Of a DNA stretch of 64,000 bases, positions 22,022 to 34,170 are shown piece after piece. The position numbers and the translations under genes are program-made. Under the pieces are notes generated by a model, which saw nothing but the letters and a program-made list of their open reading frames with translations, did not search any database and was not told where the DNA came from. Positions within the stretch are counted from its first letter, which is position 1. Each line of letters starts with the position of its first letter. The DNA comes from Zymoseptoria tritici IPO323 (taxonomy: Eukaryota > Ascomycota > Dothideomycetes > Mycosphaerellales > Mycosphaerellaceae), in NCBI RefSeq assembly GCF_000219625.1, contig NC_018203.1, forward strand, positions 248,001 through 312,000, written 5' to 3'.

Positions 22022-22411
22022 ATGTTGCGTAGCCCTGAGGTCTATGTATGTGTCGGTGCAGAGATTGATACGTAGGTGCAGAGAGAGGCCTTCAAATGGA
22101 AGCCGCAGGGCGGCACGAAAGCGGAGATCCGTGACGAGGAAGAGGTATTGCGCCGGGAGTGGGCGGCTGAAGAGAGACGGCGGCGGGTTGATGCTGCAAA
22201 ATTTGAGACTGCTGAGCACAATGCAGATGAGGCCAAGAAGAAGCGGAGGGAGGCCGGAGAGGACTCCTGGGGGGGAACAATGGCCAGTGCGGAGCTTTTG
22301 GCTGTGCTTATCCATGACATTCAGGAACTCAATGGTCTCGACAAAACAGACCGGACCAGCTCGTCGAGAGGCGGAGAGACTCCGCGCCGCCGATTAGCTT
22401 CGCATCCTTGA
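22022..22411 (+). pseudogene. charged coiled-coil protein with one TAG
   Basis: A frame from the ATG at 22022 reads LRSPEVYVCVGAEIDT, then TAG at 22073–22075, then a strongly helical body with RDEEEVLRREWAAEERRRR and AEHNADEAKKKRREAGED, ending at 22411. The TAG sits where W or Q would fit (TGG or CAG to TAG). If translation starts after it, only a GTG is available at 22076. Family not recognised. Composition strongly favours a once-coding sequence. Confidence 0.45.
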
Positions 22412-22429
22412 TGATGGATCGATTCTCCA

Positions 22430-23300
22430 CCGATGGTCTCAACTCCAGCAAGCAGACCGATGCAGAAGTTATTTTCAATGCAGCTCGTGTTCTCGAGTGG
22501 GTCACTTCAGTAGTCGTCTGTTATGCGACATATCGTCCACCGTGGTCTTGATTATGAAGTCGAACATCGAACTCTCCAATGTCGGTGATACCACGATTCG
22601 CATGGAGATCAATAACAGCCATGCCTGCAAGGACGTCCATCGAATGTTCGTGCGAAGCCTCGTCTCTGTGGTCCGAGAAATCACTGCCGTTCGAAGAGAG
22701 TCTCGGCAGTCTGACGCTTGGACGAATCCGTCGTGGAAGCAAAGCCGCATCTAAAACTGTTGTTGGTAAGTAGGAAGGAAGGAAGGATTGTTTTCCGGTC
22801 AGAACAAGCTGTCTCGATGCAAGAGATGATGAAGGGGTTGGCGATGGAGCAGGGGTAGTCTGAGAGAGTCAGCCAACTACACTTGATCACATGTACGGCG
22901 CTGACAATACCTCTAACGACGCTGGTCCGGCTTGGCCTCAATCCCTCTGTGCCCCTACATGCCTCATTAGAGACACGATCCGTGACTGGGAAGACGGAAC
23001 GCTCTCGCTGTTTTCGCCTGCTAGTCAGCGGCCTGCGGTTTCACTCTTCTTCGAGCTCGTGCCGGAACTTGAAGTTGTGAAAGTCCACGATCTTCGGTTG
23101 AGCGCTTCGCACCGGCTCAAGAGAACTGCCACACAGCAGGTCCATTGCGATTGTCGAGTATCTCATGTCTCGTATCGTCCATTTGAGGCAAGATCTCAAG
23201 AAGCGAGATGAAGTGTATAGCTGTCGTAGGAAACCAAGGACAAGAGCTGAGTGAGATGCAGAGGAAAAGTCGATCGACAGCCTGGAGGCAGCATACGGTC
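22430..23300. other. no gene that can be chosen
   Basis: Overlapping frames of 60–106 codons on both strands without domains. A GGAA-type purine repeat lies near 22770–22785. Confidence 0.3.
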
Positions 23301-23443
23301 AGAGCCGGTACTAGAACTATGCCGAATGCGTCTTAGCCTCTTTGGCCAGCCTTTGGTGCACCGCTCCTTTCCTTTTGCTTCGGAGCTTTAATAATCTCCT
23401 TCTCCTTGCTACTGCACTGCCGGTCGGCTGATGCCTCCTTCCA

Positions 23444-23982
23444 TTGCGTTTCTCGACCTCGATGACCTTCGTATCTTCCAACGGAACCGTACGAAACATA
23501 CCCGACGTCCCTCGCAAACGACATTTCGGAGCCAATGCTATACCGAATGACCGTCCTTTGAGCACCGCTTGGCTTCATGGCGTTCAGGAGAAGAAGAGGT
23601 CACAAAATGTTGTTCGAGTGGAAGAGCTTGGCGCGTATTGTCGAGATGTTGAATTCAGCCAGAAGCTGTGTCTCAAGCCTTTCCGTAAGGGTCTAGGATC
23701 TCCAAAGACCTTCGAGGGTTGCAACAGGAGGATGTGGACAAGCAATCGGTCAAGGCGAAGGCGAAGGAATTGGCAGACCAGCAGCTTCTGGTCCACAAGG
23801 ATAGCGCAGTTAGCGCATATGCGATGCTGTGCATTGTCGAGGTCTTTGAGCTTACAGCGCCGGAGCACTGCTGGTCGAAGTCGATTCATCAGATTATTTG
23901 CGGGCCTCCTGCTCCACGCCGCAAAGCAAATACGGCAATGGGGGATCAATGCGAATATGCCTCGGGATATGGTAGGATATAG
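23444..23982 (+). pseudogene. protein with family K module, frameshifted
   Basis: A frame from 23444 is protein-like (RKRHFGANAIPNDRPLST, then QNVVRVEELGAYCRDVEFSQ) until about 23715. The natural reading then continues one frame over as QQEDVDKQSVKAKAKELADQ (family K) and EVFELTAPEHCWSKS to 23982. The uninterrupted 247-codon frame to 24187 becomes Arg-rich and unnatural after the switch. The module recurs at 51197–51300. Function unknown. Confidence 0.4.
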
Positions 23983-24726
23983 TGGAGAGATCATACCTCA
24001 AATTCACCGCAAAGCTTTGTTGCAACGGCAAGGCAATTGGCAGTCGTTTGAACACCAAAGGGCAAATTTACAAGTATCTCCATTGCGAACAAGGCCAGTA
24101 CAATGTGCGTTGTTTAGTGTGATCGGTACCATTTCAAAACTTGAAGAGGAGAGTCAGAGGATTAGTGCATCAAATGTTCCATTATGACTGCGGATCAGTA
24201 CAAGCGGAGCGAACACGGAGGATTAGCAGCTACCGATCCGTCGACCAAAGTCTTCTTACGCTTAACAACTACCGACTCCAACAGGACGATTCAGTGCTTC
24301 TCTTCCACTCTCTGACGGTTCAACATCGCGGAGATCATCCTTAGAAACGGGCTGATGCCGTACACCTTCCGCAAATTCCGAGATCGATCAAGGTCGCGGC
24401 GCCAACATTGTACCTCGATGTCGAGTAAGCCGCTGCCAAGCAACAACGCCCACTCCGCTAGGACTTCGGCCTAGTGTACAGGCTGAGGCGGTGTGCCGCG
24501 GACGAGACCTTGCATAAAAGAAGATGGGTCGGAGGATTCGAGCGAGGTTGCACAGCATGATGCATCATGCATACCACTGACCCATGGAATGCGGGCGCAT
24601 GAAAGAAGGGTCACGAACCTGCGATGCGGGGCAGACTATTATTATTTGAGAGCACTGTATCTTCTCGCGGACCTGAGAGCACTTCTCCACTGACACCACA
24701 GCCTACTCCACTCGGTCATTCCAAAA

Positions 24727-25535
24727 ATGCCACCCGACCTCGACTTCCCACCTGCCTACCATCCGGCGTTACGGCCATGCTCTCCACCATCACCATTCTC
24801 CTCATCACCTCTGATGACCGATAACCCATTGCTCAACCACGTACCAGCGGCTTTTCACCTTCGCGAGACCACATATGCTCCGCCATGCACAAGCACCGCA
24901 CAGGCGAAAGCGGGTGCGGAGGTGTGTTTGAGCGACTCCGGTGCTATGGGTGATCGAATGTCGATGATGACCGCAGGACGACGACTACGCGGCCGAGTGT
25001 TCGATTGCGGTCGTGAGGATACGTCAGCTGTTATTGGAGGAGACAAGCAGGATGATGAAGACGGGACAGTGTTGGTCAGTGCACGAAAGTGCTGAAGCCA
25101 TTTTTGAATAAAGATTTTGACAATGGGCAGAGTTACTTCTCCTCATCTGATGACGACGAGGAGGACAACGGAGATCACGATGCCAACGCCGAGGCAAGCA
25201 CCCACGATCACCGCGACTCATCGGAGTCAGAAGACATGGACGATCTCGAATTGTCCGGCGACGACGTGGAAGGAGACTTGGAGGACAGCAACCTTCGACC
25301 TCGTCGGCAAAACACTGACTCATCGTACGATCGTCCTGGCCAGCGCATATCCCACCCTTCCTCCTCATTTCCTTCGCGGCACCGGCGAGATCCTACACCA
25401 TACCCGAGCCGAGCTAAGCAACACACTCTAGTGGACGAACAATATGACGTTCTGAAGACACACGCTCACGGTGATCGACGTTGTCTGTTGAGTGAGGCGA
25501 GACAACGGGATGAGGCGAGCAATATCGGTGCTTGA
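24727..25535 (+). CDS. two overlapping frames, acidic protein
   Basis: The first frame (24727–25095, 122 codons) ends where a second begins (25089–25535, 148 codons). The second is very acidic at residues 15–70 (SSSDDDEEDNGDHDANAEAS, then SEDMDDLELSGDDVEGDLED), then basic. A third frame in 25270–25430 reads DLVGKTLTHRTIVLASAYP, which is also protein-like. Best read as one decayed or multi-exon gene; no exon junction found. Family unknown. Confidence 0.3.
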
Positions 25536-25984
25536 TGAGGAGCGGGAATATCGGGCGGTCGACGGCTGGTGCGAAGGACCGGTCGAGCCGATGGAATGGA
25601 GTGCAAAGGCGGCTGTGCTTTCGGCGTGGTGTTTCGACATAACGGACGGGACTTGGGAGGTGAGCAGTGTAAGCATGCTCGATGTAAAGGCGATGGAAGT
25701 CGATGGATCTTCGATGGTGCTTGAAGTCCGTATGTGGCGCGCGGTGCGAGATGAATAATATTGTCGCGATCGAAAGGAGAAGGAAGCAAACACTAGGCAA
25801 CAACGCAACCTCACAGCAACAGACCAGGCCACCACACAATGGTGGGTAGAACTAAACCTTGAACTCTACTAACGCTCCCTCGTGAGCTAAGAGACGAAAT
25901 GTACCTCTCATCGCACGACTTTCTCGCCATCGCCGTCTACGTCAGCAAAGAAGCTGTGAAGTGCATCGAGTCGCTCCCTCGGAG

Positions 25985-26530
25985 CAACCTGCCGCCGTAA
26001 CATCGTCGCCAACATCGCCAGCATTGCCACCATCGCTCCTTTGAGCGCATGAGCTGAGGCGGTGAGCATGAATGCCCTCTGAAATGGCTACAGAAGCTTG
26101 AAGCATCCACCAACTTCCTTCACATCTCAGGGATACCGCCACGATATCCATCAACATCGCCAATAGCGCTCCTTTGTGCGCATCAGCTGACGCGTGAGCA
26201 TGGCCCTCCTAGCCGAACGCAGAAGCTCGACGCATCCATCAACTTCCTCCGCATGTTCAAGATGCCGCCACAACATTCACCAACTTCCTACATTCCCAAC
26301 GTCGCCGAAATGGCCCCCTTTGACGCATCAGCCGAAGCGTGAGCACGGTTGCCTTCTCAACCGGATGCAGAAGCTAGAAGGATTCGCCTACTACCTTCAC
26401 ATCTTCAAGATACCGCCACGATATCCACCAAGATCGCCGGCATCGCTGCTTTTGACGCATGGGCTGGAGCCTGATCATGCTCACCTTGTCCACGGCATGC
26501 GGAAGCACGCAACAACCATACACAAACATT
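25985..26530 (+). repeat. family A array, four units of ~135–150 bp
   Basis: Four tandem units carry cgccaacatcg/ccaccatcgctcctttga, then gcatcagctgaagcgtgagc-like sequence, then gcagaagct. The best unit reads THQPKREHGCLLNRMQKLEG, the next THGLEPDHAHLVHGMRK. A 136-codon frame (26194–26604) covers three units; the first unit carries stops. It is the largest array of this module. Confidence 0.85.
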
Positions 26531-26638
26531 GGCAATGGATCGTCAAGACGAACGGCAAATCGGGAGCCGAAAGGTGCGCCAGTGTTCCGCCTCGAGACTC
26601 CTAGCACAGAGACTTGAGTCATTATCAAGTCGATCGTA

Positions 26639-27157
26639 ATGATCAAGGAGCCGGAGCAGCAGCAGGACAGGGTGGAGCGGGAGCGAATTCAAGGGGGGCG
26701 CAGCCGCGCTGAAGAAATGACAGGGCAAGATGGCATCGGCGAGGCATTTGCGGCACTTCATTCCTTACACCGTGTGCAGGAGTCCGCTTCCCTCGAGGAG
26801 CATGCTGCACAGGATGACGGGACCAAACTAGTCGCTTTGGAGCAGTTCGTGGTGGACAATCTTCGAAATCCGTCTTTCATAACACTCTGCGAGGATACGG
26901 AGAGCTGTTCGCAGAGAATCGCCATCGGATCGTGGCAGTCTCACTGCATCGCAGTTGTAGCTCGAGGGGAGTTTCGGTTTCTGTGGTGTCCACGTTGGGT
27001 CATGCAGCACGTAGCATCAAGTCATAATTCTTTCAATCGTCGCTCCCGGCAAGGTAATTCACGCTGCTCAAGACGACGAGCTGAACGGATTGAGTTGCTC
27101 GGGACTGAGGAGGATTTTTTTCACACATCTGGTGGCAAAAGATCTGGCCACATATAA
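26639..27157 (+). CDS. hypothetical protein, 172 aa
   Basis: Uninterrupted frame from an ATG. The N-terminal third is charged and helical (KEPEQQQDRVERERIQGGRS), followed by SASLEEHAAQDDGTKLVALE, a segment with several Cys and Trp (residues 80–115), and a basic C-terminus. No domain recognised. Overlaps a protein-like minus-strand frame at its end (27068–27289). Confidence 0.35.
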   Translation: MIKEPEQQQDRVERERIQGGRSRAEEMTGQDGIGEAFAALHSLHRVQESASLEEHAAQDDGTKLVALEQFVVDNLRNPSFITLCEDTESCSQRIAIGSWQSHCIAVVARGEFRFLWCPRWVMQHVASSHNSFNRRSRQGNSRCSRRRAERIELLGTEEDFFHTSGGKRSGHI

Positions 27158-27499
27158 GTACTCGTTCTCACCATCGCTTGCGTCTGCCTGGTCTACTGCA
27201 AGCCGATCTTTCAATCTTGTTGAGGCGACCACCGCAACCGCCGTGTACTTCACCGTCTTCTCCGCATCGTTGTTGTCACAGCATGACAATGACCGCAGTC
27301 GTAGCAGCCCTCAAAAGTGTCTGCACTCCCACCTTGCGGTTCTACACTCCCAACGTCAGCAACAGCACCCGAACTCGACTAGACGCGCAATATCGCCCGG
27401 TCTGCACCGACGGTTCATTGGTTAGTTACTCGCTTGACCGGCAGACTTTCAGGGTGTCGTTATGCTGGTCAAGGTCGCGGACTTGTATTGGATACATGA

Positions 27500-27718
27500 A
27501 TGACGGGAAGAGAAGTCGAGCGAAGCGAAAGCTCAACTGAAGCAAGGACGAACACGGTGAGGAAGAGGGAGAAGAAGAAGCACACCGAGCTGGAGAAGGA
27601 CTTCGTCAAATCGGAGAAACGAGTGCTGAGGACGTCGGTCTTGAGGAGAAAGGAGAAAGCAATTTGGCTGAACCTTTCGATACCAATCCTCAGCTACTCT
27701 GTCGGCTCCACTGTTTGA
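27500..27718 (+). CDS. hypothetical charged helical protein, 72 aa
   Basis: Frame from an ATG with a Lys/Arg/Glu-rich helix (RKREKKKHTELEKDFVKSEK) and a hydrophobic C-terminus (LNLSIPILSYSVG). It could be a coiled-coil fragment. No family recognised. Confidence 0.25.
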   Translation: MTGREVERSESSTEARTNTVRKREKKKHTELEKDFVKSEKRVLRTSVLRRKEKAIWLNLSIPILSYSVGSTV

Positions 27719-28192
27719 AGATCATTCCATCGATTATCACAAACTCCTGGCGTACTGAAGCTTGTCCGTACTCGACGAAGAGATCCTTGCTGATAGGGGC
27801 TCCAGCTGCCCACGACCGTGCGAGTTCAAGACACTTCTCGCCCGCAGACATCTGAGTGGCTTCTGGAGTCCTATCTGGACTTAAGGGTCGCCCAAGTGGT
27901 CGAGTCCTGACTTTCTAAGTAAGCATGACTAGCGGACCCGATCATGCGACACAATCCGGCAGTAGGCCTGAAGAAGACTCCTGGACTACAAGACGGCGAC
28001 ATCGACCGGACAAAGCATTGCCTCGCTTGGTTTGATGTGGTCCGCTTTGAGCCTCCATCAGTCGTATTGCTCGGGCATGATAATATCAAATCACTGCATG
28101 CTTCATGCCTGCATTACTCCTTTTTGGAGTTGGTATCCTCCCGATTCCAAGCCTATCCTCCTTCTCCTCCGCCAAGCGCCGTTCAAATCCGC

Positions 28193-28760
28193 TCAAACGA
28201 TCTGTCTGCCAAAGTCGTCGGCAAGGCCTTGCAGCGAGTTTGGCACGGACAGTCCTTGCGAGTATGTTAATTTTGTGCTTCGGATGGCCGGACTTGCTAG
28301 TACGCCCGCGGTCGCATCCGTGATGAACAAGAAGAGTAACTTTATTGACGTTGTTCGTGATCTGTCACGACAGTGTTTCAATGTGCCTTTCGTGCGTGCA
28401 AGCGACTTGCGTCTTAGTTTCGGGAGGTCGGGAGCTGCAGTGGCGGTCGTTGTAGGAGGGACTTTGCGATTAGTAGCAAGTTCGTGGTCTAGAGCTGGCG
28501 CAGAAGAGTCGCTTTCAAGTTTCCGAGGAAGAGGAGGCAGAAGGAGATGGCGACGTTGATGACGAAGGCCTGCGAGCATCGGCTTCTGCATTTGCCAAGG
28601 TTGAGATCGCTTCCGATCGCATGGCCGGACCGGCGCAGTCACAAGCTTGTGCTTCCGACTTGTTGTTCTTTGCACCACTGGCGATGGCCGTGACAGGAAT
28701 GGCTGTGCGATCGGCCTTGTTGAAATGCTCTCGTGGGCGGGCGGTGGTATCGACGCTCAA
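28193..28760 (-). pseudogene. Ser-rich hypothetical protein in two frames
   Basis: A minus-strand frame 28760–28515 reads EHFNKADRTAIPVTAIASGA and ends in a serine-rich tail. A second frame (28678–28193, 161 codons) overlaps and carries a hydrophobic stretch KLLFLFITDATAGVLASPAI. Which one was coding cannot be settled. Confidence 0.2.
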
Positions 28761-29963
28761 TGGGACCGGTACGGCCGTGCTGGAGCCGAGCTGAAGGAGT
28801 ATCGGATCGCCTCCAGACCCGAGTGTCGTCCACGATGGCTTATCTTCCCATTGGCTCCGCTCCCTGTCGGTGTCTTAGGCATCGGACCTCTCTCGTTCCC
28901 GGACGGTCTTCGACACACAAGCGGCGGCGGCTTTCTCCAGCGGTCCTGAGCATGCGGCATTCACATCCAAAGATTCGGAACAGGTGATGTTAAAGACGAG
29001 TGACGCCAGCGAATATCCAGTCCGAGCCTCGCAGAGGCCGGGCATTGCAGAGCGCTGCAGTATCTCGCAATTGGCTGGACCGCCAATCTGCACTTCTCGT
29101 AAGCAAGTGCGAATTTGGGCTTGTTGGTGGTAGAATTGTGGCCAAAATGGACTGCAGCAACTCCAAGCGTAGCCAGCACTGACACCGATCGGCTTTTCCG
29201 CAGAATAGAATGGAACTCCCCGCCATATTGCGGCATTGTCAAGCAGCCTCCCATCCACGTCCAGGATATCCGAATTGTAATTTTTGGAAGTTTAGGGCCA
29301 CCAGAGGGTATGTATGCTCCTGAGCAGCGTCCTCGTATCGAAATCTGAAGAAACTGTGCACACCGTGGAAGAAGAAGACACGGCAGACCTCCACGCCGCA
29401 GAGAAAGCCAAGCGTATGACTGATACGGTGGGCTTGGTGATGCAGTGCAGATCTGCTACAACGCTTGAACCACCAAAGACCATTCCGAACGAGCACCGTC
29501 GGCAGAAGTCGGTCAAAGGCACTGTGTAGGGCCTTTTGCCTGGCAAAGTCGGCCACATGCCCGGAATGTTCGGATTGGTGTTGTAAAGGCCCGGGCTTTG
29601 CTGTGGACAAAGAGTTGACCGTTACGGTCATGAGTCGGCGGAAGCGAAGCTATGTCGAGAGATCGACTGCGAGCTCCTGCATACGAGTGTTGTCCAACAG
29701 AACAGACTGGTCTTCTATATATTCTATTTGCAATCATCAGTCAGCGAAAGAGCCCCGTAAATAGGTCTGAGTGAAGGGCTTTCCTGTTGTCTCGAGTCCT
29801 CGGCCATGCAAGAGCAGAGGGAGGAGAGTGACTGCAGCCTGGACTCGTTGACAGTCCCAACTGTATTAGCGTGCGCAGATGGCGGCTAGCCATCGCCGCT
29901 TGGAAGTAGCAAATAGCATTCGCTTAAAGAGACGACGCCCGATCAAGTGCTCTCACGAGGTCT

Positions 29964-30149
29964 GTGCCCTCAATCGTGATGAGTGACCGAGTGAGAGAGG
30001 TGAAGATTGTTGAGGATGAAGGATCCGTCGCCGCTGGTGGCTTCGAGTGCAGACTCTTGGGAGATTGTCCGCGCATTCGTATTCGCGATGATCTTAAGCG
30101 AAAAGCGGCTGGGTCCGCAGTGCGAAAGTTCGAGTGGCAGAGGAGGTGA
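29964..30149 (+). CDS. hypothetical protein fragment, 61 aa
   Basis: Protein-like frame (VREVKIVEDEGSVAAGGFEC, then RIRIRDDLKRKAAGSAVRK) beginning at ATG 29964 or the ATG five codons later. It may belong with the open frame at 30464–30799. A 157-codon minus frame (29924–30397) competes. Confidence 0.25.
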   Translation: MPSIVMSDRVREVKIVEDEGSVAAGGFECRLLGDCPRIRIRDDLKRKAAGSAVRKFEWQRR

Positions 30150-30463
30150 TCGACAGCTTCAATCTGAACTGCGGTGAATCTTGATGTTGACAAATCTCGA
30201 GCGAACCTGATCTCAGCAAGCACAGACCTTGCCTGCTTTGAGCGGAGCGGAGCGCATGTGCGGGCTTGTGTTAATCGATGCTGGGCCGAAGAATTATCGC
30301 CGGCCGAACCACGAGTGCAGATTGGATGACTCTCTCGCGCAGATCTCGTCAGTCGCTCCGGTCGGTATGCACACGGTCCCCAGGTGGTCTGGGCCACGAG
30401 ATCGCCGGTCGTCGCCGCGGGCCCGAACTGCTGCTGTCGAAGGCGATGCCAAAGCTAGTTAGA

Positions 30464-30799
30464 TGCTGGCGAGGCGATCGCACGGAGGCAGCTGTGCCAG
30501 TTTGGCGATCCTCTTGATGATGTTGAGACCGACATCTTTGAGCTCGATGTCATTCTGCTTTCCAAAGGTGATGTCGAGACTGTCCAGATCGATGGGCCTG
30601 TTGCTATATCCAGAAGTCAGATCGAAGGCTCAATGTCCTGGTACCGTCCCATTTTTGTCTGGGTGCCATTTGGGCATGCCCTTCCCTCGTCCCTCGATCG
30701 TCGTGCTGAAGGGTGTTGTGATGTGGGATCGACAAGCAGACAGCGGACAGTCGAGTCCGCGGCATTCACAACCGGCGCATCTGGAGTACCCTCGTCATA
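30464..30799 (+). pseudogene. open frame lacking a start, 111 codons
   Basis: Starting right after a TAG, one plus frame stays open to a TAG at 30797 and reads DVETDIFELDVILLSKGDVE then MSWYRPIFVWVPFGHALPS. The composition is among the most natural in the window, with a hydrophobic strand pattern. It has no early ATG, so it looks like an internal exon or fragment. Family not recognised. Confidence 0.35.
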
Positions 30800-30982
30800 G
30801 ATATTTGTCAGCTGATCACAGCGACAAACAATGGAACCGAGGTTGAAGTGGCAACGATGTCAATGCAGTAGCAACGCCGGCGCAAGCAGGCCACACACGT
30901 GCTGCTTGGAACGACGAGACCTGCGCCGCAAAGAAAGCTGCTCAACCGTCACTGCCTCCTCATCCCGATTCCATGGTGAACT

Positions 30983-31546
30983 TCAACGTTCGTAGCATCC
31001 GCGGAAGTGAGCCTGATCGCACTGGGCACCAGCAGTCGATGACAATCGAGGCCAGGCTTTAGCAAGGCCGACAAACCGGTGACCCGCCTGCAATCTTGTT
31101 TCTTGAACTATCGCTTCTTGCTGGGTCATCATGTGCAGTCGCCGGCCAAGCTTTGGCAATTTACGTGTTCCTTCTTCATCTTCATCTCCATCTTTTGGCG
31201 GTCTGCGTGGACATTGGATGGTCGGCGAGTCATCCGACAGTATATCCACTGCGGTCTTCTTCCTCCCCTCTTTCGATCGTCTTTCCTGGCCGTCGTCGCG
31301 CGAGTCAAGTCGGTCGGCCAGATTGGTAGTAGGCGCAGTATTGTCGAATGGACAACGTGGGACATCGGATGTACATTAGCAGCTTGGATGAGGTCCATCT
31401 TTGGAGGAGCCCCGCCGAGCGAGATGAATTTCGAGACCGTGAAGGTCGTTGGAAGTAGTTCCGGGAGCGTCAATGCGCATGGACGTCATGGGGAGTTGTG
31501 GAGCGGCATTGTTCGATTCGATATAAAGCTTTCTAGGAGGAGGCAT
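30983..31546 (-). pseudogene. hypothetical nuclear-type protein, 188 codons with one TAA
   Basis: From an ATG at 31546 (MPPPRKLYIESNNAAPQLPM) one frame runs to 30983 with a single TAA at 31378–31376. After it comes NLADRLDSRDDGQERRSKEG, a basic RKK stretch and an acidic KDGDEDEEGT. CAA-to-TAA would explain the stop. Mixed-charge low-complexity sequence suggests a nuclear protein, by inference only. A 161-codon plus frame (31079–31564) overlaps. Confidence 0.35.
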
Positions 31547-31689
31547 CTTATGCGGGTCGAGTGAGGTGTCCCTCCCTCGTGCATGCCACGTGCTCATTGA
31601 AGGAGACGGGAATTTGAGTCGAAGTCCGGCCAACCTTGTTTGGACGACACTCTGTACTTTGCTGCGAGCAACTACGCCTGATCCACGTT

Positions 31690-33150
31690 CGCCGAATTCA
31701 TCATGCAATCAACACCGCCAAGATCAAACACCTTCGCCGAACAAGCGACAACAGCTTCAGATTGGCGAGTCTGCTTACAATCCCGATATCGATGGCAAAC
31801 CCACGTTCACGACCCTCACTTTCAGCAACGATAGTTAGATGCACGACGACAGCGTCACGGGCACGTCTTTTCGCTCGACTCTTCAAGCAGCACGAGAACA
31901 GCACCACCGAAACATATTTGCTCGACCTTTCGAAAGTCTATCTTCCTCGCTTCAAGCACGAACATAGGGCCACCGTTCCCGCTCACACAACACCATCCGC
32001 CATGGCCTTCGAAATATGCTAAGCTTTAGCGAAGTTCTCAAACGCAACCGGACAAGAGACAATCGACAAGAATGCATGACATTGCATCACTGCCAAGAAC
32101 ATGTTCGTAATCCTTAAAGGTTCCGTCGGACTGCATCTCGCGCAATGACCGTCGTCTAAGGAACGAAGTCTCTCGTAAGACTCGAAGTGCCATTTTGCTT
32201 CTACTGCACGATCTGACCACAACACTCCAGCTCTTTCGCCGCATAAATCCGACGGAATTGGCTCGCTCGAATTCGCCCTGTTACGCCGTACCGAGCACTC
32301 CGCCCGTTCAAGGGTCCGACTAAGAATGCGTGAGATGGTGGGCCAACGAATCGAGTCGCCATCGTAGGAGAAGATCAGAGAGGCTGTCAAGATCTGTGGG
32401 TGTTTGCTTAAGCCGCATTTTTCCGCTCCTTGCAGTATGCCGCCTTGTCCTTTTTGGTCAACGTCATCGCTGTGGTGAGGGTCGATACGCCGTGGCGGGT
32501 GTTGACGATGTATGCGAAGGATCGCTTATTGACGGCGTAAAGTGTATGTCCTCCTGATTGCCTCTCGCATAGACACCGATGTCAAGCTCTTCGAGGTTGT
32601 CGCCACCACTGACGTTCGCGCTTTAAGTGCCCCTTGTTTCCTCCTTGCCGTTGCTCCAACTCCTCGTTATCGTCACTGTCGTCGTTTTCTCCGCCGAGCC
32701 GACGAGGCAGCAACACCCTTAGTCTTGCTCTCCTTCGGCGTCCTGTCAGACTTCGTCGCCTTGGACGGTCAAGAGCTGGCTGTTTGGTCAGTCACACAGC
32801 TAGGCGCCCAAGCCTGAATAACCACAGAATGATCGCAAGCAGCTTTCTCGCCTTCGAACTCCGGACTGCACATTCGGACAATGTGTCAAGACCAGCAACC
32901 GGCATCTCTTCAACCAGTGGTGATCAGTTGCTTGCACAAGCGGAGGACGGATATCAGATATACAAGCCTGAGGGCGTGCGAGTAGGCAGCAAATCAGTAA
33001 ATTGAATACCAGATCGGTCGAAACAGCATCACATTAATCATCAAGAGGCTTCTAATAATCAACAATATGTAGTCATTCCATAACCTAAATGTAAATTATC
33101 TTTCAAGTCTGCTTCTTCCCCTCCTTCCCTCTCTGTCGCTCTCTTGCGAC
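31690..33150. other. fragments only
   Basis: Protein-like scraps occur on both strands. Plus near 31750–31835 reads GESAYNPDIDGKPTFTTLTF. Minus near 32600–32420 reads AVNKRSFAYIVNTRHGVSTL. None forms a gene. 33000–33110 is AT-rich with no frame. Confidence 0.3.
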
Positions 33151-33204
33151 TTACCCGCCTAGGAAGGTGCCGGGTACACGCAGAACTCGAGCTTGCCACG
33201 CAAA

Positions 33205-33740
33205 GCCAGCAACTCTCGCCTCGGGCTTTGGCTTCTGAGCCGCAGGTGCGCGAGACTTCTTGACCTCTCTTGGTGCAGGTTCCTTCGTCTTGACCATGTC
33301 CGAGTGCTTGAAGCGGGTGTCCGATGCGTTCTTCGTAGCAGCAGTGGTAGCAGGCGTAGACTCTTTCGTAAGCTGCTTAGCCAGCTCATTTATCTGCTTG
33401 GTCAGCTTCGCGTTCTGCGCCTTCAGCTTATCGCCGACTTCTTCAAGTGTGATCAGGTTGCCGCCACTGGATGTAGTAGCTCTCTTGGCTGGCACCTCCT
33501 TTTTGCCATCTCCTTGTAGTGTCTGCTCTGCCGGAGTATCGGGTTGTGGCACATCCGCAGCAGTAGTAGTAGACGTAGACTCGTCCGCAAGCTTCATAGC
33601 TAGCTCATTGATCTGCTTGGCCAGCTTCGCGTTCTGCGCCTTCAGCTCATCGCTGACTTCTTCAAGCGTGATCAGGCTTGCCGCTACCGAATCCAGTAGA
33701 TCTCTTGGCTGTCATTTTCCCCATGACTTCTTTATGCTTC
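33205..33740 (-). other. coiled-coil insert in tubulin, with family C duplication
   Basis: This stretch separates the tubulin YGKK and KLEF segments, which are almost adjacent in the normal protein. It contains a 148-codon frame (33597–33151) with NLITLEEVGDKLKAQNAKL and KQINELAKQL. A diverged tandem copy of that coiled coil lies at 33590–33700. A related segment occurs in the decayed gene at 19135–19075. The frame's last residues run into the tubulin fragment in the wrong frame. Confidence 0.7.
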
Positions 33741-33811
33741 TTCCCGTAGTCGACGGATAGGCGCTTCGTGAAAAAAGTTCCGAAACCGGAACCCGTACCA
33801 CCGAAAAAGGA

Positions 33812-34170
33812 CCATGCGATCGAGAATACAGATCGTTGCACTTGGTTGCTGCAATTTGTCGCTTGTGGGTGTCATCTCTTCGAAGTTAAAACTTCCGCCG
33901 CGCTTTTGATGTGGCTTTCCTCCATGCCTTGAACAAGTGTAGTCGTTCGTCCGCCTTTGTTCGCCTCGTCGAAGATCTTGAGCTTAGTATGGTCGTCCAC
34001 CGACAAGAGATCGCATAGCTCTTCGTTGTATAACTCCAAAAGTAAGTATTCAACGCTGTGCTCGGGTTTCTCTGCGCCGTCCTCTCTAAAGCGGTCAAAA
34101 AGCGTGTGCGAAACGCGAGGTCTAATTCCGGCAGCCTCGGGTATGCGGTACGTGTCGGTAGTAGATCTAA
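33812..34170 (-). pseudogene. kinesin-5 (BimC/Eg5-type) motor segment inside tubulin
   Basis: The minus strand reads TDTYRIPEAAGIRPRVSHTL, then FDRFREDGAEKPEHSV, LELYNEELCDLLSVDDHTKL and GGRTTTLVQGMEESHI. After a frameshift it reads KRQIAATKCNDLYSRSH, the kinesin switch I region (normally N-x-x-SSRSH). This is the mid-motor part of a BimC-type kinesin-5. It lies between the tubulin FLVF(H/C)SF segment and the tubulin G-box. The P-loop and C-terminal motor motifs are absent. Confidence 0.9.

Noticed and set aside
23584..23994. 136-codon minus-strand frame
   Set aside because: It is antisense to the plus-strand family K module, which is supported by a second copy at 51.2 kb.
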